A stretch of 64,000 nt of DNA, from assembly GCA_014871385.1 (NCBI GenBank), contig CM026426.1, positions 86,432,526 through 86,496,525 of the forward strand. Reading direction: 5' to 3'. A program made the translations under genes and the position numbers. Of this stretch, positions 22,488-36,314 are shown one piece after another (positions within the stretch are counted from its first letter, which is position 1; each line of letters starts with the position of its first letter). The DNA is from Ceratodon purpureus. Taxonomy: Eukaryota > Streptophyta > Bryopsida > Pseudoditrichales > Ditrichaceae. Below the pieces are notes generated by a model that was given only the letters and a program-made list of their open reading frames with translations, did not search any database and was not told the DNA's origin.

Positions 22488-25400
22488 GGTTATAGGCCTT
22501 TCTTGCGTAACTTGCAAAGCTGCGCAGCAATCGTTGTCATCAGTTTCTTTTAGTCTACGTTGCTTTGAATAAGGTGTCAGTGTGCATTATTCTCGCATCT
22601 TTTTCGTGCGGACCGTGGCTACAGTACCCATGTGTCTACAGTACTGTGCCTACAATACTGTGTCATCTTTTTGCAAGTCTACTTGTGTCGTCAACTTGTA
22701 GCCCTATTTGATTAAATATCCTGTCTCTATTACTCTGCATACTTTCCCACCATGGATTCTTCCTGTGATCACGGGAATATAGACCAATTCAATGGTGAAG
22801 ACTTCCATCTTTGGAAGTTTTAGTTATAGGCTGTATTTCTTGGCAAAGAACTCATGGACTATGTCGATGGCAGTATTGTTGCGCCTGAGAACACAGCTGC
22901 CAACACGGTTGCATATACCGAATGGGTCAAGAAAGACAATCAAGCGTTTAGTCTTCTGTGTCAAGCACTTGACAAGAAATACTTGAGAAACGACAGTAGC
23001 TATAAAACGTCCCATGCAATCTAGTTCAAACTCAAGCTTCTACATGAGCGTAATGCAGCAGAGAATGTGCATGTTCTTCAGCTGTAGTTTTACAAGTGTC
23101 AGCTCGGGTCTGACGGCAGTATATCAACATATCTTGGAGAGATTGATCTCATTGTCACACAGCTAACTAGTCGCGGAGATAATACGTTCAATGACAATGC
23201 TATCATTTCCAAGATCTTGTGCAGCTATGACCACTTCTTATCCAATTGGAGTATCATGCCAGCAGCAGACAAGACGTTGGATAACCTCATTCTGCATCTT
23301 CTAACAATAGAGGAGCGCATCAAGAATCGCGCTGAGACTGATGCTGCTGTAGCTACCGCATTTCTTGCACAGTCAAAAGGCAAGGGTGCAGCTTCTTCTT
23401 CAAGATCAGAGCACACAGCCAAAGAGCGTGTAGCTAGGCGGAAGGAAATCAACAAACGACAGAAGAATACGACACGTTGGCGGTGCATTAAAACTAGACA
23501 CTGGGGCCGTGAGTGCACTACCTTTGAGGAAGAATAGAAGGCACATCAAGATTCTCAGAAGCGCGTCAAAGAACCAGCAAAGGATGTCAAGACTGCCAAA
23601 CCTGATTTCTACAAAACTTTTGTTGCTTGTTGTGATGGATTCACTAGTGAGACTCATTACTGGTTTGTTGATAGTGGTTCAACAAAACACATGTGTCATG
23701 ATTGTTCAGCAATTTCTACGTTTTGAGACCTTTTCCATGAGCGAAGATTTGTTCAAGGTATTGGCGGAGCAGTGTTGCAAGTCATGGGCATTGGAAACAT
23801 TGTTATCAAGATTGAAGGTGTTGGTCATGACACCTACGGAGTGCTATAAGGGGTCATCCATGTTCCCAACCTTGGGCGTAATCTTTTTTCCACGTTCGTT
23901 GCGGCTTAGCGAAAGATGTATACATTACATACTGATATCAACTGTCAGCTGGTGGAAGATGGGAAGATAGTCATACGTGGCGCGATACACTCCCATCTAT
24001 ATCGACTTCTTTTCCAAGTAGTTAAGCCGAAGAATACAAGCATTGCCATGACAGCCAGCTCATTTGGTACTTCTTCCAAAGCCGATAGCACCCAAAGCCT
24101 TGACAAGTGGCACCGATGACTTGCACATGTAAGTCATTCCACTATTCGTATCATGGCATCAAAAGGTATGGTGGATGGATTCACCATTGACAGTGGCGCT
24201 CACAAGTTTTGCCGAGGGTGTGCTTACGGTAAGCAACACCGCAACCCTTTTCCTGTAAACGAACCGCGTGTTAGATCCTTACTACCGGGTGATTTAATTC
24301 ACACAGATTTAGGCGGTCCAGTACCTGTGGCATCAGTGGGAGGCTCTCTGTATTTTGCTCTTTTCAAAGACGATAGTACAGGATATTTTGTCATTGACTG
24401 TATCAAGACAAAGCTCAAATCCCTTCGTTGTTTCAAACGTTTTTGTGCTTAGCTAAAGCAAGAAACATGGCATAGTATAAAATATGTGCGCAGTGATCGT
24501 GGATTAGAATACACTTGGGCTGCGTTCCAACAATATCTTGAGGACTAGGAGATTGGTCAGCATTTGGCTGCCGCATTCACTCCTGAGCAAAATGGAGCCG
24601 CAGAAAGGGACAACCGAACCATTCTAGAAGCCGCACAGAGCATGTTGTTTGCTGCCAACATTCAAGAGCGATTCTAAGGGGAGGCAACAACAACTTCAGT
24701 GTACGTCATCAATCGGACAGCCACACGTACCCTTAATGGCATCACACCTTACGAGGCCTGGCACAAGGTACGACCGTCCGTATCACACATTAGAATCTTT
24801 GGTTCCGACACCTATATGCACGTACCAAAGGAAGCGAAGCACAAACTCTTTCAGAAGAGCAAAAAGGGAGTACTAATGGGAAATTCCTCAACTAGCAAGG
24901 CGTACAGAGTTTGGTATCAAGATACCAGGACGATTATTGAGAGTTGAGACATCCTTTTTGATGAGGACTTAGATCTACCCGTCATTACAAGAGGTAGCAC
25001 TGTGCAAGTATGGCTTGATGAACAACTCTGCAGCCTTGGTCAAATCGCCCCACCGCCAGTAGGAGCAGCCATACCTCCAGTGGAAGCAATCGCACAACCA
25101 AGTAACCTTGGAGGAGGCATTGTCGCACGTGTAGGTAGACAACCTCAACCTATTCCAATTATAGCTCCTTCCCAACCCGAGGAACCAAGCAGTCCTCGTC
25201 TCCTCAATCTACCCAATAGTAATACCACAGCGTCTGGTACTTGATCACCCCACAGCCATGATAGCCCTGCACATAGCAAAGGAGAATTAATCAGCAATTC
25301 TGACAATGAGTTACATGAACCTGAACTTCAGCAAGATATGCAGCCACTAGCAGAATGGCATGACACTGATGAGACTCATGATCAACCTGAAGTAATAGTT

Positions 25401-27152
25401 CTTCAGGAAGCTTTCACTCCACCATTAGCTTCTCGTCAACGAAATCCTCCAACCAAATTAGGAGATTGGATTATCTCATCAATCGCAATACTTACGCGTG
25501 TGTAGCCACACCAACACCTGATGACAACCCCATTGAGCCTGCCCCATATAAGGAGGCAATCTCATGCCCTCAAAAGCATGAGTGGAACAAGACAATGCAA
25601 GAAGAATATGATTTGCTTATCACGAATCATACATGGGATCTTGAACCTCTTCCCCCAGGTCGAAAAACCATTAAGTGCAAATGGGTTTTTAAGCTAAAGC
25701 TTGGTGGAGATGGAGAAGTGCAGCGTTATAAAGCTCGACTCTGTGCAAAAGGGTTCACACAGCGCCAAGGCATCGACTATACACAGACATACAGCCATGT
25801 TGTCAAGTTCGACTCTCTTTGATGTATCTTGTCCATTGCTGCAGCAAAAGACCTCGACATCACGCAATTCGACATCTGCACTGCCTTTCTCAATGGAGAA
25901 ATTGAAGAAGTAATTTACATGGATTAGCTTCTTGGTTTTCAAACACGAGAGCAGACATACAAGTTTGCCGCTTACACAAAGCTCTCTATGGACTCAAGCA
26001 GTCCTCACGCGTATGGAATAAGGAATTCGATGCGTTCCTCAAGACTTTCAACTTGCAAGCGTCCACAGCTGAGTGTTGTGTATATGTCAGCAACACATCT
26101 CCAAAGCTGAGCATTGCCATCTGGGTGGATGATGGCATAATTTGCAGCAAGTAATCGAATGCGATTGAGTCCATTTTTGGCTTCATGGACGGTGCCTTCC
26201 AGAAAACCAAGGGTCTTGCTGACTTGTACATTGGCCTCCACATCATGCGTGACCAAAATTGCCGCGTTCTCACAGTGGACCAGAGCAAGTATGTGCAGCA
26301 GGTATTGAAACGCTTCCAACATGAACAGTGCAATGCTGTCACAATGCCGGCTAATCCTAGCAGTGCCGCGGATCTCAACACCAACATAGGTGACAGAGTC
26401 TCTTACCCTTTCAAGGAGTGTGCCGGTTGCTTGGAGTGGACCGCGTTTGGAACACGTCCCGACATCTCTTACTCTATAAGCAACGTGTCCAAATTTAGCA
26501 ACACACCAGCCAAGCCCTATGTTAACGCCCTAAAGCGGATCATGCAGTATCTCAAAGGCACCATCAACATGCGAATCACCTATGGTGGCACGACCACAGA
26601 CAATAGACTTGTTGCATATTGCGATGCAGATTATGCTGCGGATGTTGATGACAGGAAATCGCGCTCTGGGTTCGTGTTGCCTGTAAATGGAGGACCCATT
26701 GCATGGAGCAGCAGGAAGCAGACATGCACGGCCAGTAGCACCACTAAGTCTGAGTACATCGGGGGTCACCTTGCCAGCCAAGAGATCACGTGGATTTGCT
26801 CTCTACTCAGCAATTTGGGAGCTCATCAGCCTTACCCGACAACTCTTCATAGCAATAACCAGTCTGCCATCAAACTGGTCAAGAATTGTGTGTACCACAG
26901 ACGGACAAAACACATCGACCTCAAGTACCACGTTATCCGTGACTGCGAGCAAAATGGGGTCATCGCGATTACCTACATATGCAGTGCTCATCAAATTGCC
27001 GACATCCTAACTAAGCCCCTTCCTCAAGATAAGTTTCAGCGCATGCGTCACATGCTTGGCCTCACAGAGCAATCAGTATGAGCATAGTGCTGAAGTGGGA
27101 GACTTTGTTTAGTTGTTCCTTTTATTTATATCAGCACAATGCTGAGTGGGAG

Positions 27153-27468
27153 TGTTGTATTTGTATTCTCTACAACACGATACTGATACAAGAAATCAGT
27201 ACAACAATCAAGTAGTTATGATAGGTTCTTGCGACTGCCTGCTCTCACTTAGCAAGAACACAGGACAGCTCTCTCTCATATAAATAGTGGTGTAGTGTGA
27301 CGTTAAAAAGTCTAGAGTATGTAATGCTGTACCAAGCCTTTGGTACAACTCTCTTGTATGAGACTGGGTTTTAACATAGTGTTGTGAGCTTTAAGTATTT
27401 GCATAACTGAGCTCTTGTGAATGTCTATGTTATTTGTATGACTACAGTATTGTTAGTAGATTACAACA
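27153..27468 (+). repeat. 3' LTR of Copia element
   Basis: Matches the 5' LTR over its full length with scattered substitutions and a short altered segment near 27258. It is followed directly by the second copy of the target duplication. Confidence 0.92.
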
Positions 27469-27473
27469 GTGTT

Positions 27474-29888
27474 TGCACTATATGCATGTATTGAGAACTA
27501 TTGTTGTATCGGAACCGTCCTCCTTCCACCAGTTCTTCCATGAACAAAAAGACATGAGTAGGTTGCTTACCTTTCATAATTTAAATCATGCACAAAAATC
27601 ACAAGTTGAATAAAATCCCAATGTACCAAGCGACGGCATGTGCGACTTGGGCAAGGGCGGGATTTTGTGCAACTAGTGCAACTTCAATCCTCGGCGACCG
27701 AGGGAGGCGGCAAAGGAGACGTCTGTAGGGAGGCGAAGAGTTGAGGGTAGGGGGAAGTGCTTGACAACGCAGGTTTGGCGACCACAGCGAGGGCGAGAGC
27801 AGAAGAGCGGAGAAGAAGAAGCAGGGTGATGGAAAGCGAGGAGTGGGCAAGAGTGACGGGGAGGCGGGGAGCGAAGAAGAAGGGAAGTGGGTTGGTAAGC
27901 AGGGAACCTCAAGGAATAACCTAACTTGGGTTACTATGAGGAAGGGGTTGGATGAAGCCCCACATTCCATCCATGAAGGTTCGAGTGTGGGGATTGATCC
28001 TCTTTAGGCCTATTGAACTGTTTAAGCACTCACATCCAAGTACAAAAAACGCTTATTCTCCCTAGTAATATCGACAAAGTTAATGTAGCAAAAGGTGGCA
28101 ACATCGTAAGCTGCAGCGGAAATTGATCTCGACTCATAGGACATGAAAATTAGATTGTAAATTTCAATGATGAGTACAATGTTTAAAGAATAAAAACAAC
28201 AATCCAATTTCTAACTATTCATTGTTGCTCTGAATGTTCAACTGATTGTAATTATGTGAAAGAATTTTCTCTTCAAAGCACACAAGCATGCTTCAAAGAA
28301 AAACCCTTTCACCATAGTTGGTTTTAATACATGTGATTATAGTGGTATTTATGAGTATGAATTGATTGAATATGATCCAGAATAGGGTCCTTGGTTGCCG
28401 AATATACCTTTAAACTGCGGATCATAGATCATGAAACATCTATTAGATCTTGAAACATCGGTTTTAGCGTTGTTGCCTTTTGTTTCACTCAACGTCCCAT
28501 GCAGTTGGAGTGACCAACCTTAAACCACTAACAAGTTTTGAATCTCTCATAAGATCTGACAAACTCTTTCCATCCAACAAACCGTGAACACATCCGAGAA
28601 TCTAGAAACCCTAACAAATTTTTTAAACATCCAAGCAAATTAGTAAATCCAAAATCCAAGAAAATTGTCACATACCTTGTCTTTTAGAATTCTTCATGGC
28701 CTCAAGTTGCATTGCGTCCTTCAATTGGATCAACGTCTTCACTTCATTGTTCAACCAATTTTGCTTGTTGTCTTCATCTTTAGTCATAATTTCTTTTAAT
28801 TTTGCATTTATTTGTACCTTTATCTACAAAGGAGCTACTACTACTTCCAAATCGTCATTGTTACCAACCACTTCTTTTTGTGGATAGCTTCTTTATGTGC
28901 ATCTTTTCCCTTACTACCATACTTGTACTAGGATTGTAAAAAATAATGTCTCTTGTAGAATTTCTATAGAGTAATGGTAAGAGAAAAAGATCAATGAAGC
29001 AAAAGAGATGGAGCAAAAGATGATTCAAGAGAGGCAAAGAGAGAGAAAAACTCTTGGAAGGAATATTTACCATTCTTTGATTGATGGACGGAATACTCAC
29101 AATTTAACAGAGACACACAATGGGTCCCAAATTTCAATTTTGAGCCAAGACGGCTTGAAGGTTTGGCATCAAATTAAGGCGACATAGAACACTATTATTA
29201 TTGGTATTATATGTATTGGGCACTTAAGGTGAATAATATGACAATGTGATTTTTATATTAAGTAATTCAAGGTGCCTACATGGATCTAGGTGGCAAATTC
29301 TAGGCACATCCACATGTAAAATATTTGTAAAAAATTAAAAATAATGATTTTTCTCTTGTCTCGCTCTTCTCCTTCCACCATTGCCAATCAAAAACTGCAA
29401 ATACCAAGAATGGAACTGAAGCAAAATTGTCACATGCATGAAAATGGATTGAGCCACCTTCCTTCTGGTCCACAAGTTTTGTTTTGTAAGCTTGAGAAAA
29501 CATAATCAAGAAATAAACTGCGATTTAAGTGACATTCAAAAGTGGCAACCAGGACCCAACTGCGTGCTAGAAACAAGCTAAGTGGATTCACGATGCAATT
29601 AGGACTGCAGATAATGAGAATCGAGGGGCCAACAAATGTAATCACAGTTTGCTAATTCGTAAACACAACACACACAAAATAAGTAGCTGATATGCAGTGG
29701 CGAAAGTAGCGGTATTACACGTGAGCTGTTCGCACGTGGACAGTCGGGTTTTGGTGATGATTGGAGCGGAGCGTAGAGCTTGGAGGGGATGCCGGTGAAG
29801 TAATGGTGTGATTGATGGTGGATAGGGTGGATTTCTAGGGTAGTATTTGTGAAGGGAAGGTGGAGGTGGAGGCTGGGGAGGTTAAGTG
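27474..29888. other. intergenic DNA upstream of CUL1
   Basis: No convincing gene. 27660-27900 is purine-rich on the + strand, which explains the open frames on the other strand. 28020-29650 is AT-rich. The last ~190 bp before the CUL1 ATG is G-rich and probably holds its promoter and 5' UTR; no clear TATA box is seen. Confidence 0.5.
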
Positions 29889-32800
29889 ATGACGATGAAT
29901 AACGAGCGGAAGGTGATTGAGTTGGAGCAGGGATGGAACTTCATGCAGAAGGGGATCACCAAGCTAAAGAATCTGTTGGAGGGAGTGCCGGAGCAGCACT
30001 TCAGCTCCGAGGAATACATGTTGCTTTATACGTATCCTGATGTTTCGCAATTGATGGTTTTTTGGGTGGGGGGGGGGGGGGGGGGGGGGGGGGGACGGGT
30101 GGTGGTGATGGGGTTAGGTTTTTGGGGAATTGGATGGTGATGGGGATCAGTGTTGGTAGGGGAATGGGGTGTAATCGGTTTTTGCATGTGGTGGTTGTTA
30201 ATCGTGGTTCGAGTTTCTCCTTAATGTTTTTTTCTAATGCTCCAGAACAATTTACAACATGTGTACGCAGAAGCCTCCGCAGGATTATTCGCAACAACTA
30301 TATGACCGATATAGGGAGTCGTTCGAGGAGTATATCAACTCCAAGGTGAAGCATTCAAACCATTTGTTTTCTCTTCTTCTGGGGGGTGATCAATGAAATT
30401 GGGTGAATCGTTGTTTGCTACAGTGGCTTACTGGAAGGGAGATACGAGGTCCCTCGTTTTGAAATGGGAATGTATTCATCCGGATCTGCAGTTCAGGGTG
30501 ATTGCTGTCGGTGTCAGGGCCTTTTAGAGAGTAGGTTTTCTTGTTTTTATTAATGACAGGGATTAGTTTATTTAAGAGCTAATCTGGTGGTTCTCGTGGT
30601 GTTGTAATGATCTTATTATCTAGGTATTACCTGCTCTTAGGGAGAAACATGAGGAATTCATGCTGAAGGAGCTTGTCAAGAGATGGGATAATCACAAGAT
30701 TATGGTCCGGTGGTTGTCCCGGTTTTTTAATTACCTGGATCGGTATTTCATCGCAAGGCGGTCACTTCCAGCGCTGAGCGAAGTTGGACTGATGTGTTTC
30801 CGGGATCTGGTATGCTGTCTGTAATGAGTTGTATGTGGAACAGTCTGTAATTCATTGCGCTCTGTTGTTTGTAGGCATGTCGTTGCAGTATCGTGCTTCA
30901 GTGTGGACTTAGTGTACTTTTAGTCACGGTTATTTTTTTCGTATTTTTTTTCTTTTCTGTTTTTGCTACACGCAGGTCTACGCAGAGATGAAAGTGAACG
31001 TGAAGGATGCAGTGATTGCGTTGGTTGACCGTGAACGCGAAGGCGAGCAGATAGATCGGGCGCTTCTGAAGAACGTCCTGGGTATCTTCGTGGAGATTGG
31101 AATGGGTAATATGGACGCATACGAGACCGACTTTGAGACGTTCCTGCTTGGAGATACAGCTGCTTATTACAGGAGAAAGTCCTCTGCTTGGATTCAAGAG
31201 GATTCTTGTCCAGACTACATGCTCAAGGCCGAAGAATGTTTGAAGAGAGAGAAGGAGAGGGTTGGGCACTACTTGCATGCTAGCAGTGAGCAGAAATTGT
31301 TGGAGAAAGTCCAGCATGAGCTACTGACCCAATATGAGACACAATTATTGGAGAAGGAGCATTCAGGCTGCCACACCCTGTTAAGAGATGGCAAGGTCGA
31401 CGATCTCTCAAGAATGTATCGGCTTTTCTGTCGGATTCCCAAGGGTTTGGAACCTGTGGCAGCCATTTTAAGGCAGGTATGTCATCTTCAGCTCTCAACT
31501 CAATCACCACCATTTGGAATTTTTAACTCCCGAGGTTCTTCAAAGTGATTTCATTCTGAAGGTAAGAAGCTCTCTAGTATCTGGACGGGATGCAAGAGTT
31601 CTGAGTTTTCTACTGTAGTGCTAATTTTCGTGTTGGGCATTTGGTGCTTGCATGTTAAACAGTTTTTTGTGTTCTTTATTCACATATTCAACATGAACGC
31701 TGAAATGGCTGCCTTGTGCTGTTTTATCTGCAGCACGTCACAGACGAGGGAACTGCGCTTGTTAAGCAAGCGGAAGATGCAGCTAGTACTAAAAAGGTAT
31801 ATCTCCATTTCTCTATTTGGAAGCTTATGCAGTATGTTGCATTTTTTCTGTGCCATGTATTGAGGGATGCACTAATTTTTCACCTGTTAATTGTGTTCTG
31901 TCGGATTTTGTATAGGCTGAGAAGAAAGACACTGTTGGAGTGCCAGAGCAGGTAACACTTTTTGGACCGGTTTTCCTTTTAAATTGCTGCTTCACACGTT
32001 ATCTTGCTGGTTTTACGCTTGGTGGATGTTGTTTGTAAAGCAAATCTTGAAAGAATATGTTGATGAACTGAAGTAACAGTGGTTGACATTGAAAGGTTTC
32101 GGCAGTTTTCGTATTACGTTGTATTAGGTACTGCCTCATTTGAATTAGAGAGGATATGAAGGATCTCACGCATCTTTGGTAGCCTTCTACAGGCCTTTGT
32201 GCGCAAGGTTATTGAACTTCACGATATGTACTTACAATATGTCAGCGAGTGCTTTGTAAATCATTCTCTTTTCCACAAGGTAACTAACCTTACGTTCTTG
32301 ACATGGATTGCAAGTTTTCATGTTCCGGAGCATGCAGTATTCTAAAGCTCTTCCTTGGAGGATTTTTCTTGTCCTGTTTATGGATGGTCTTGTCATTTTA
32401 GGAGAAGTTTCTATGATGGCTTTTTGTGTTGTACGCAGGCTTTGAAAGAAGCTTTTGAAGTCTTTTGCAATAAGGGTGTTGCAGGGAGCACAAGTGCTGA
32501 GCTCCTAGCCACGTTCTGTGATAATTTGTTGAAAAAGGGGGGAAGCGAAAAGCTCAGTGATGAAGCAATTGAGGATACGCTTGAAAAGGTATCGGTTTTG
32601 TATCTATTACTCAAAAGCTTTGTTGTTTACTTCATATCGAAGTCATTCAACAAGAAAGAAACAACGCCTTTAATATAGTGCCTTGTTAATGGCCCTTGAT
32701 ATTTAACAAGGATTTTGATATGTCTGGTGAGTAAATTCGATTCAGGAGGCTTGTGTGCTGTGACATTTTCTTATTATGTTTTATGGGAAAGTGCAGGTGG

Positions 32801-34926
32801 TAAAGCTTCTTGCATACATCAGTGACAAGGACTTGTTTGCAGAATTTTATAGGTGGGTTTGTTATAATTCTTCTAGTTCTGCGACTATTGATTTTCAAGA
32901 CATTTAAGCCACTGTTTGAATTTGTAAAAGCGTGTCCAATTATATTGCCAAATGCCAATGGTCAAGTATTTGTTTGTTTAAGAATCCGTTTGATGTTTGA
33001 GTGGCGAAGATCTGTTGAACACGATATCTTTTGTGCTGTTCTCAGTTGATAAAATCTTGTATTCGTGTATGGCCATTTTTTACGAGGTCTGATTTTCTGC
33101 TTTGTTAATTGCTATAGGAAAAAACTTGCCAGAAGGCTGCTCTTTGATAAGAGCGCCAACGATGATCATGAGCGGAGCATCTTGACCAAGTTGAAACAGC
33201 AATGTGGAGGGCAGTTTACCTCCAAGATGGAGGGCATGGTAATCTCCTTGATGTTCTTAGTTTATTCTTGCTTCACCTTGTCTACTAGATCCTCAGCAAT
33301 CCTGAGGAAGCCTCGCCTCTTTGGGTGTAATTATGTTACCCTGTATTGAATTCATGGAAGTATTGACAGACACTTCGCATTTTATAATCCTGGCAATGTG
33401 AACATGTATAGGTAACAGATCTAACACTTGCTCGCGAGAATCAGTCAAACTTTGAGGAGTATTTAACGGAGAGCACACAGTCTAATCCAGGCATCGACCT
33501 GACAGTGACCGTTCTTACAACCGGGTTCTGGCCTAGCTATAAGTCTTCAGATCTTGCTTTACCAGCAGAAATGGTAAGTGCGCAACTCATTCACGTTACT
33601 TCACGTCTGGCTGAGGCATACCTCTGTTGATATTTAATCTGAATTAACTGGATGGGATTTCTTTTACACAGGTAAAATGCGTTGAAGTGTTCAAGGAGTT
33701 TTATCAAACTAAAACAAAGCATCGGAAGCTGACTTGGATATATTCCTTGGGAACCTGTAACATAACTGGAAAGTTTGATGTCAAACCTATTGAGCTTATC
33801 GTCACAACATATCAGGTAATTTGCATGCGTTCAGGATCTGGTTTTTGAACCGGGAGATTTCTGAGAGCTCATACACATGCATAACTGAAGGTAGTTGTCA
33901 GACCTAATAAGTGCCCTTTACATTCATTTTATTCACTGACATATCCATTGTACGATACTAAGTGTGTTTTTTGTCAGAATGAGTCAGCTATTTGACATTT
34001 TGACGTCTTGCAATGTTAGAGCTACTGTATGTGATAATTTCTTTCACGTGCAGGCCGCTTTGCTTTTGCTCTTTAATGCTGAGGATAGACTGAGCTATAA
34101 CGACATCAAGAACCAGTTGAACCTTACGGATGAAGATATCGTCAGATTGTTACACTCATTATCGTGTGCGAGATACACGATTCTTAATAAGGATCCAAAC
34201 ACGAAGATGGTTGGGCAGAATGACAGCTTCGGGTTCAATACCAAGTTCACTGACAAGATGAGACGGATAAAGGTCTGCATCTTTTCTTTCTTTGTTATTG
34301 TTGTTTAAGTAGATCAAGCATGTCATAGAGGTTCTTACTCGTATATTACTCTCTTGATGTGGCGTCCAGCATTTATAGTTCTTGCAATGAAGTGAATTCT
34401 GGTTAGACCAGAGTGAAGAGCTGTAGCAACTTAGGCCTTGTTAGAAGTTTTTTGTAGGTTGTTATTGTACTTGTGAAATGACTATGTTGTCTGCAATCAT
34501 AGATTCCATTTCCGCCAACGGACGAAAAGAAAAAGGTGATAGAGGATGTTGACAAGGACAGACGATACGCGATTGATGCATCTATTGTGCGGATTATGAA
34601 AAGTCGGAAACAGCTGCCTCATCAACAATTGGTCCTCGAATGTGTTGAACAGCTTGGACGGATGTTTAAGGTGCGCTCTCCTTCTATTACATCGGTGTGC
34701 TCTATTTCCAGCTTATTATGTATGAAGTATTATATAATTATATAGCAAGTATATAGAGTCCTCTGAAATTAATTGTGTGCGAATATGAATCTGGCGTTGT
34801 TGTGTTGGGCTTTATCGGTCTCAGCCTGATTTCAAGGTGATCAAAAAGCGAGTTGAGGACCTTATTGCTCGTGAATATTTGGAGCGAGACAGGGATAACC
34901 CCAACATGTTCAAATATGTGGCTTAA
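29889..34926 (+). CDS. CUL1: cullin-1, scaffold of SCF ubiquitin ligases
   Basis: Fifteen exons join at GT-AG borders without a frame break: 29889-30031, 30246-30345, 30624-30809, 30976-31476, 31734-31796, 31916-31951, 32193-32279, 32439-32588, 32797-32852, 33118-33238, 33412-33573, 33672-33815, 34054-34272, 34503-34670 and 34825-34926. They give 745 residues, against about 738 in Arabidopsis CUL1. The N-terminus ([19 protein letters not shown]) is the SKP1/F-box-binding cullin repeat. The middle carries the cullin homology region ([20 protein letters not shown]). The C-terminus has the winged-helix/neddylation site VRIMKSRK with Lys at about residue 689, and ends YVA. CUL1 bridges SKP1-F-box receptors and RBX1 in nucleus and cytoplasm, and neddylation of the lysine activates it. 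The small extra length is at the 31734-31951 exons ([10 protein letters not shown]), a variable loop. No damage is seen, and this is the only clearly living host gene here. It lies between the inverted copies A and B. Confidence 0.97.
30068..30094 (+). repeat. G27 homopolymer in CUL1 intron 1
   Basis: An uninterrupted run of 27 G lies 36 bp downstream of the first donor site, inside a wider G-rich intron. It could form G-quadruplexes in DNA and in the pre-mRNA. Its exact length may be affected by sequencing. Confidence 0.95.
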
Positions 34927-35937
34927 ACGACGCTAACTGAAGCCTCGTTATACTGTGAGAACTAAGGCTGGAGGTATACGACTGAAGATTGAGTTGTCAA
35001 TCTGGAAACGCATTTGAAGATTTGGTAACATGTCACGCTCGTCTTCTTGCTGTATCCGATCTCATTTTGTTTAATTTCGGTGAGATTGTCCCGAAAGGCT
35101 TGGGGTTCGGTACCTGATTTGTGACGTCATACAATAGTGGTTAAGTACGATTTTGCATTGCCACTGTTTTTTTGTTATGTGTAGAAGGGTAGCTAGCACA
35201 ATAAGCACATCTAGCACTACCACAACTCACGTTAGATAGGGGACAAATGGATGGGAATGACGTGTATGAAAGCCCTGTAATGACCTGAACATTTCGCACG
35301 GTCCTCAATGTCCTCAATGACCTGTACATTTCGCACAAGACTTGTACATTTCCCAAGAGGTCTAGTACAACCAACTGTAGCTGCCCTATAGTATCTTCAC
35401 TGAGCAATATGCCATCCGCAACAGATTAGGTTTTACACAATGATAAAGCTGCTCTGATATGTGGTTGTCCTAGCACATTGCTCGAATGTTCTTAATGCTC
35501 GAATTCTCTTCCCATTCTTTGAACAGACGGGGAACATGCATCTGAATTTATTGCAACAGTGACGTATGCCCACTTCGTCAGCCACCCAACTAGAGTCACC
35601 CAACTAGAGAATGTGGAGGTAATTTTTGACGGTAATGCTCCATCTTTATGCAGCTTTAGCATTTTGAACATGCCACACGATCTTCAAGATGCATCTACTA
35701 AATGAGCTACATGTGTCTTTTCTGCAAATATATAACAAAGACTCATTGATTGTATCACCGTCGATAGTAAACGAGAAGCAATACTTCCCTTCAAAGTAAC
35801 AGGTGTTGCAAATACTGTTGCTTTGGCAGGTCGTCTTTTGAGCGTGCTTAACTCTGTGAATCAGGCTGTCAGCGACAGAAACCACCTCGGTATGTGCACG
35901 AAACAATAATTCATCATTATTCCCAGAAACTAATCTA
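34927..35937. other. CUL1 3' flank, no gene recognised
   Basis: Contains the presumed CUL1 3' UTR and AT-rich spacer. Around 35279-35350 the phrase GACCTGnACATTTCGCAC repeats twice in a short tandem. No coding region is supported. Confidence 0.5.
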
Positions 35938-36312
35938 AGGTAGTGCTGCCAAAAACCGTCCCGTCCCAAAAACCGTCCCGTAGGCTTGACATAGGCTGTC
36001 CCTGAGACTGTGCAAAATCATTTTAATTCTATCTATGGTTGCAGAAATTGAGTGCTTTTGATTGGTGCAGAAACGTCCTATTCTCATAATCCAAGTGGTC
36101 ATATTAACCATGACTCTAGGGATGGTTAGTGGCCCCTCTAGGGCTGACCATTCAAAAATTCATAGGAAATTGTAGACTTACTCAAAAAATGATTTTTTTT
36201 TTTGGAATGACTTTGCACTAGCTTTGCACTTCATCCAAAAATTATAAAAATATTCCACCACTATTCCAAATGAGCAAACCTGAAATTCAGACGGTTTCTG
36301 GGACCACTACCT
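35938..36312. mobile_element. MITE with TA target duplication (mariner/pogo type)
   Basis: 375 bp with terminal inverted repeats: the left end AGGTAGTGCTGCCAAAAACC is matched in inverse by the right end over about 23 bp with four mismatches. TA flanks it on both sides (35936-35937 and 36313-36314). It has no coding capacity. Its terminal AGGTAG is shared with the pogo-like element at 57455. Confidence 0.7.
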
Positions 36313-36314
36313 TA

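Larger units (their letters stand above)
22168..27468 (+). mobile_element. Ty1/Copia LTR retrotransposon, both LTRs, decayed
   Basis: Fossil element of about 5.3 kb, bounded by LTRs at 22168-22487 and 27153-27468 and by a perfect 5-bp target duplication GTGTT (22163-22167 and 27469-27473). Internal order is Gag (about 22752-23540), protease with integrase (about 23640-24900), then reverse transcriptase (CKWVFKLK near 25677) and RNase H (YCDADYAADVDDRKSRSGF near 26617; ADILTKPL near 26999). This order defines Copia. The LTRs differ by roughly 5% by eye, so it is not recent. The coding part is broken at many sites (more than ten); the RT/RNase H end is the best preserved. Confidence 0.92.

Noticed and set aside
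27599-27970. Minus-strand Pro/Ser-rich ORFs
   Set aside because: Arise from a purine-rich strand; no recognisable domain.
30001-30349. Poly-Gly / poly-Pro ORFs in CUL1 intron 1
   Set aside because: Produced by the G27 run; the true exons on either side join in frame without them.
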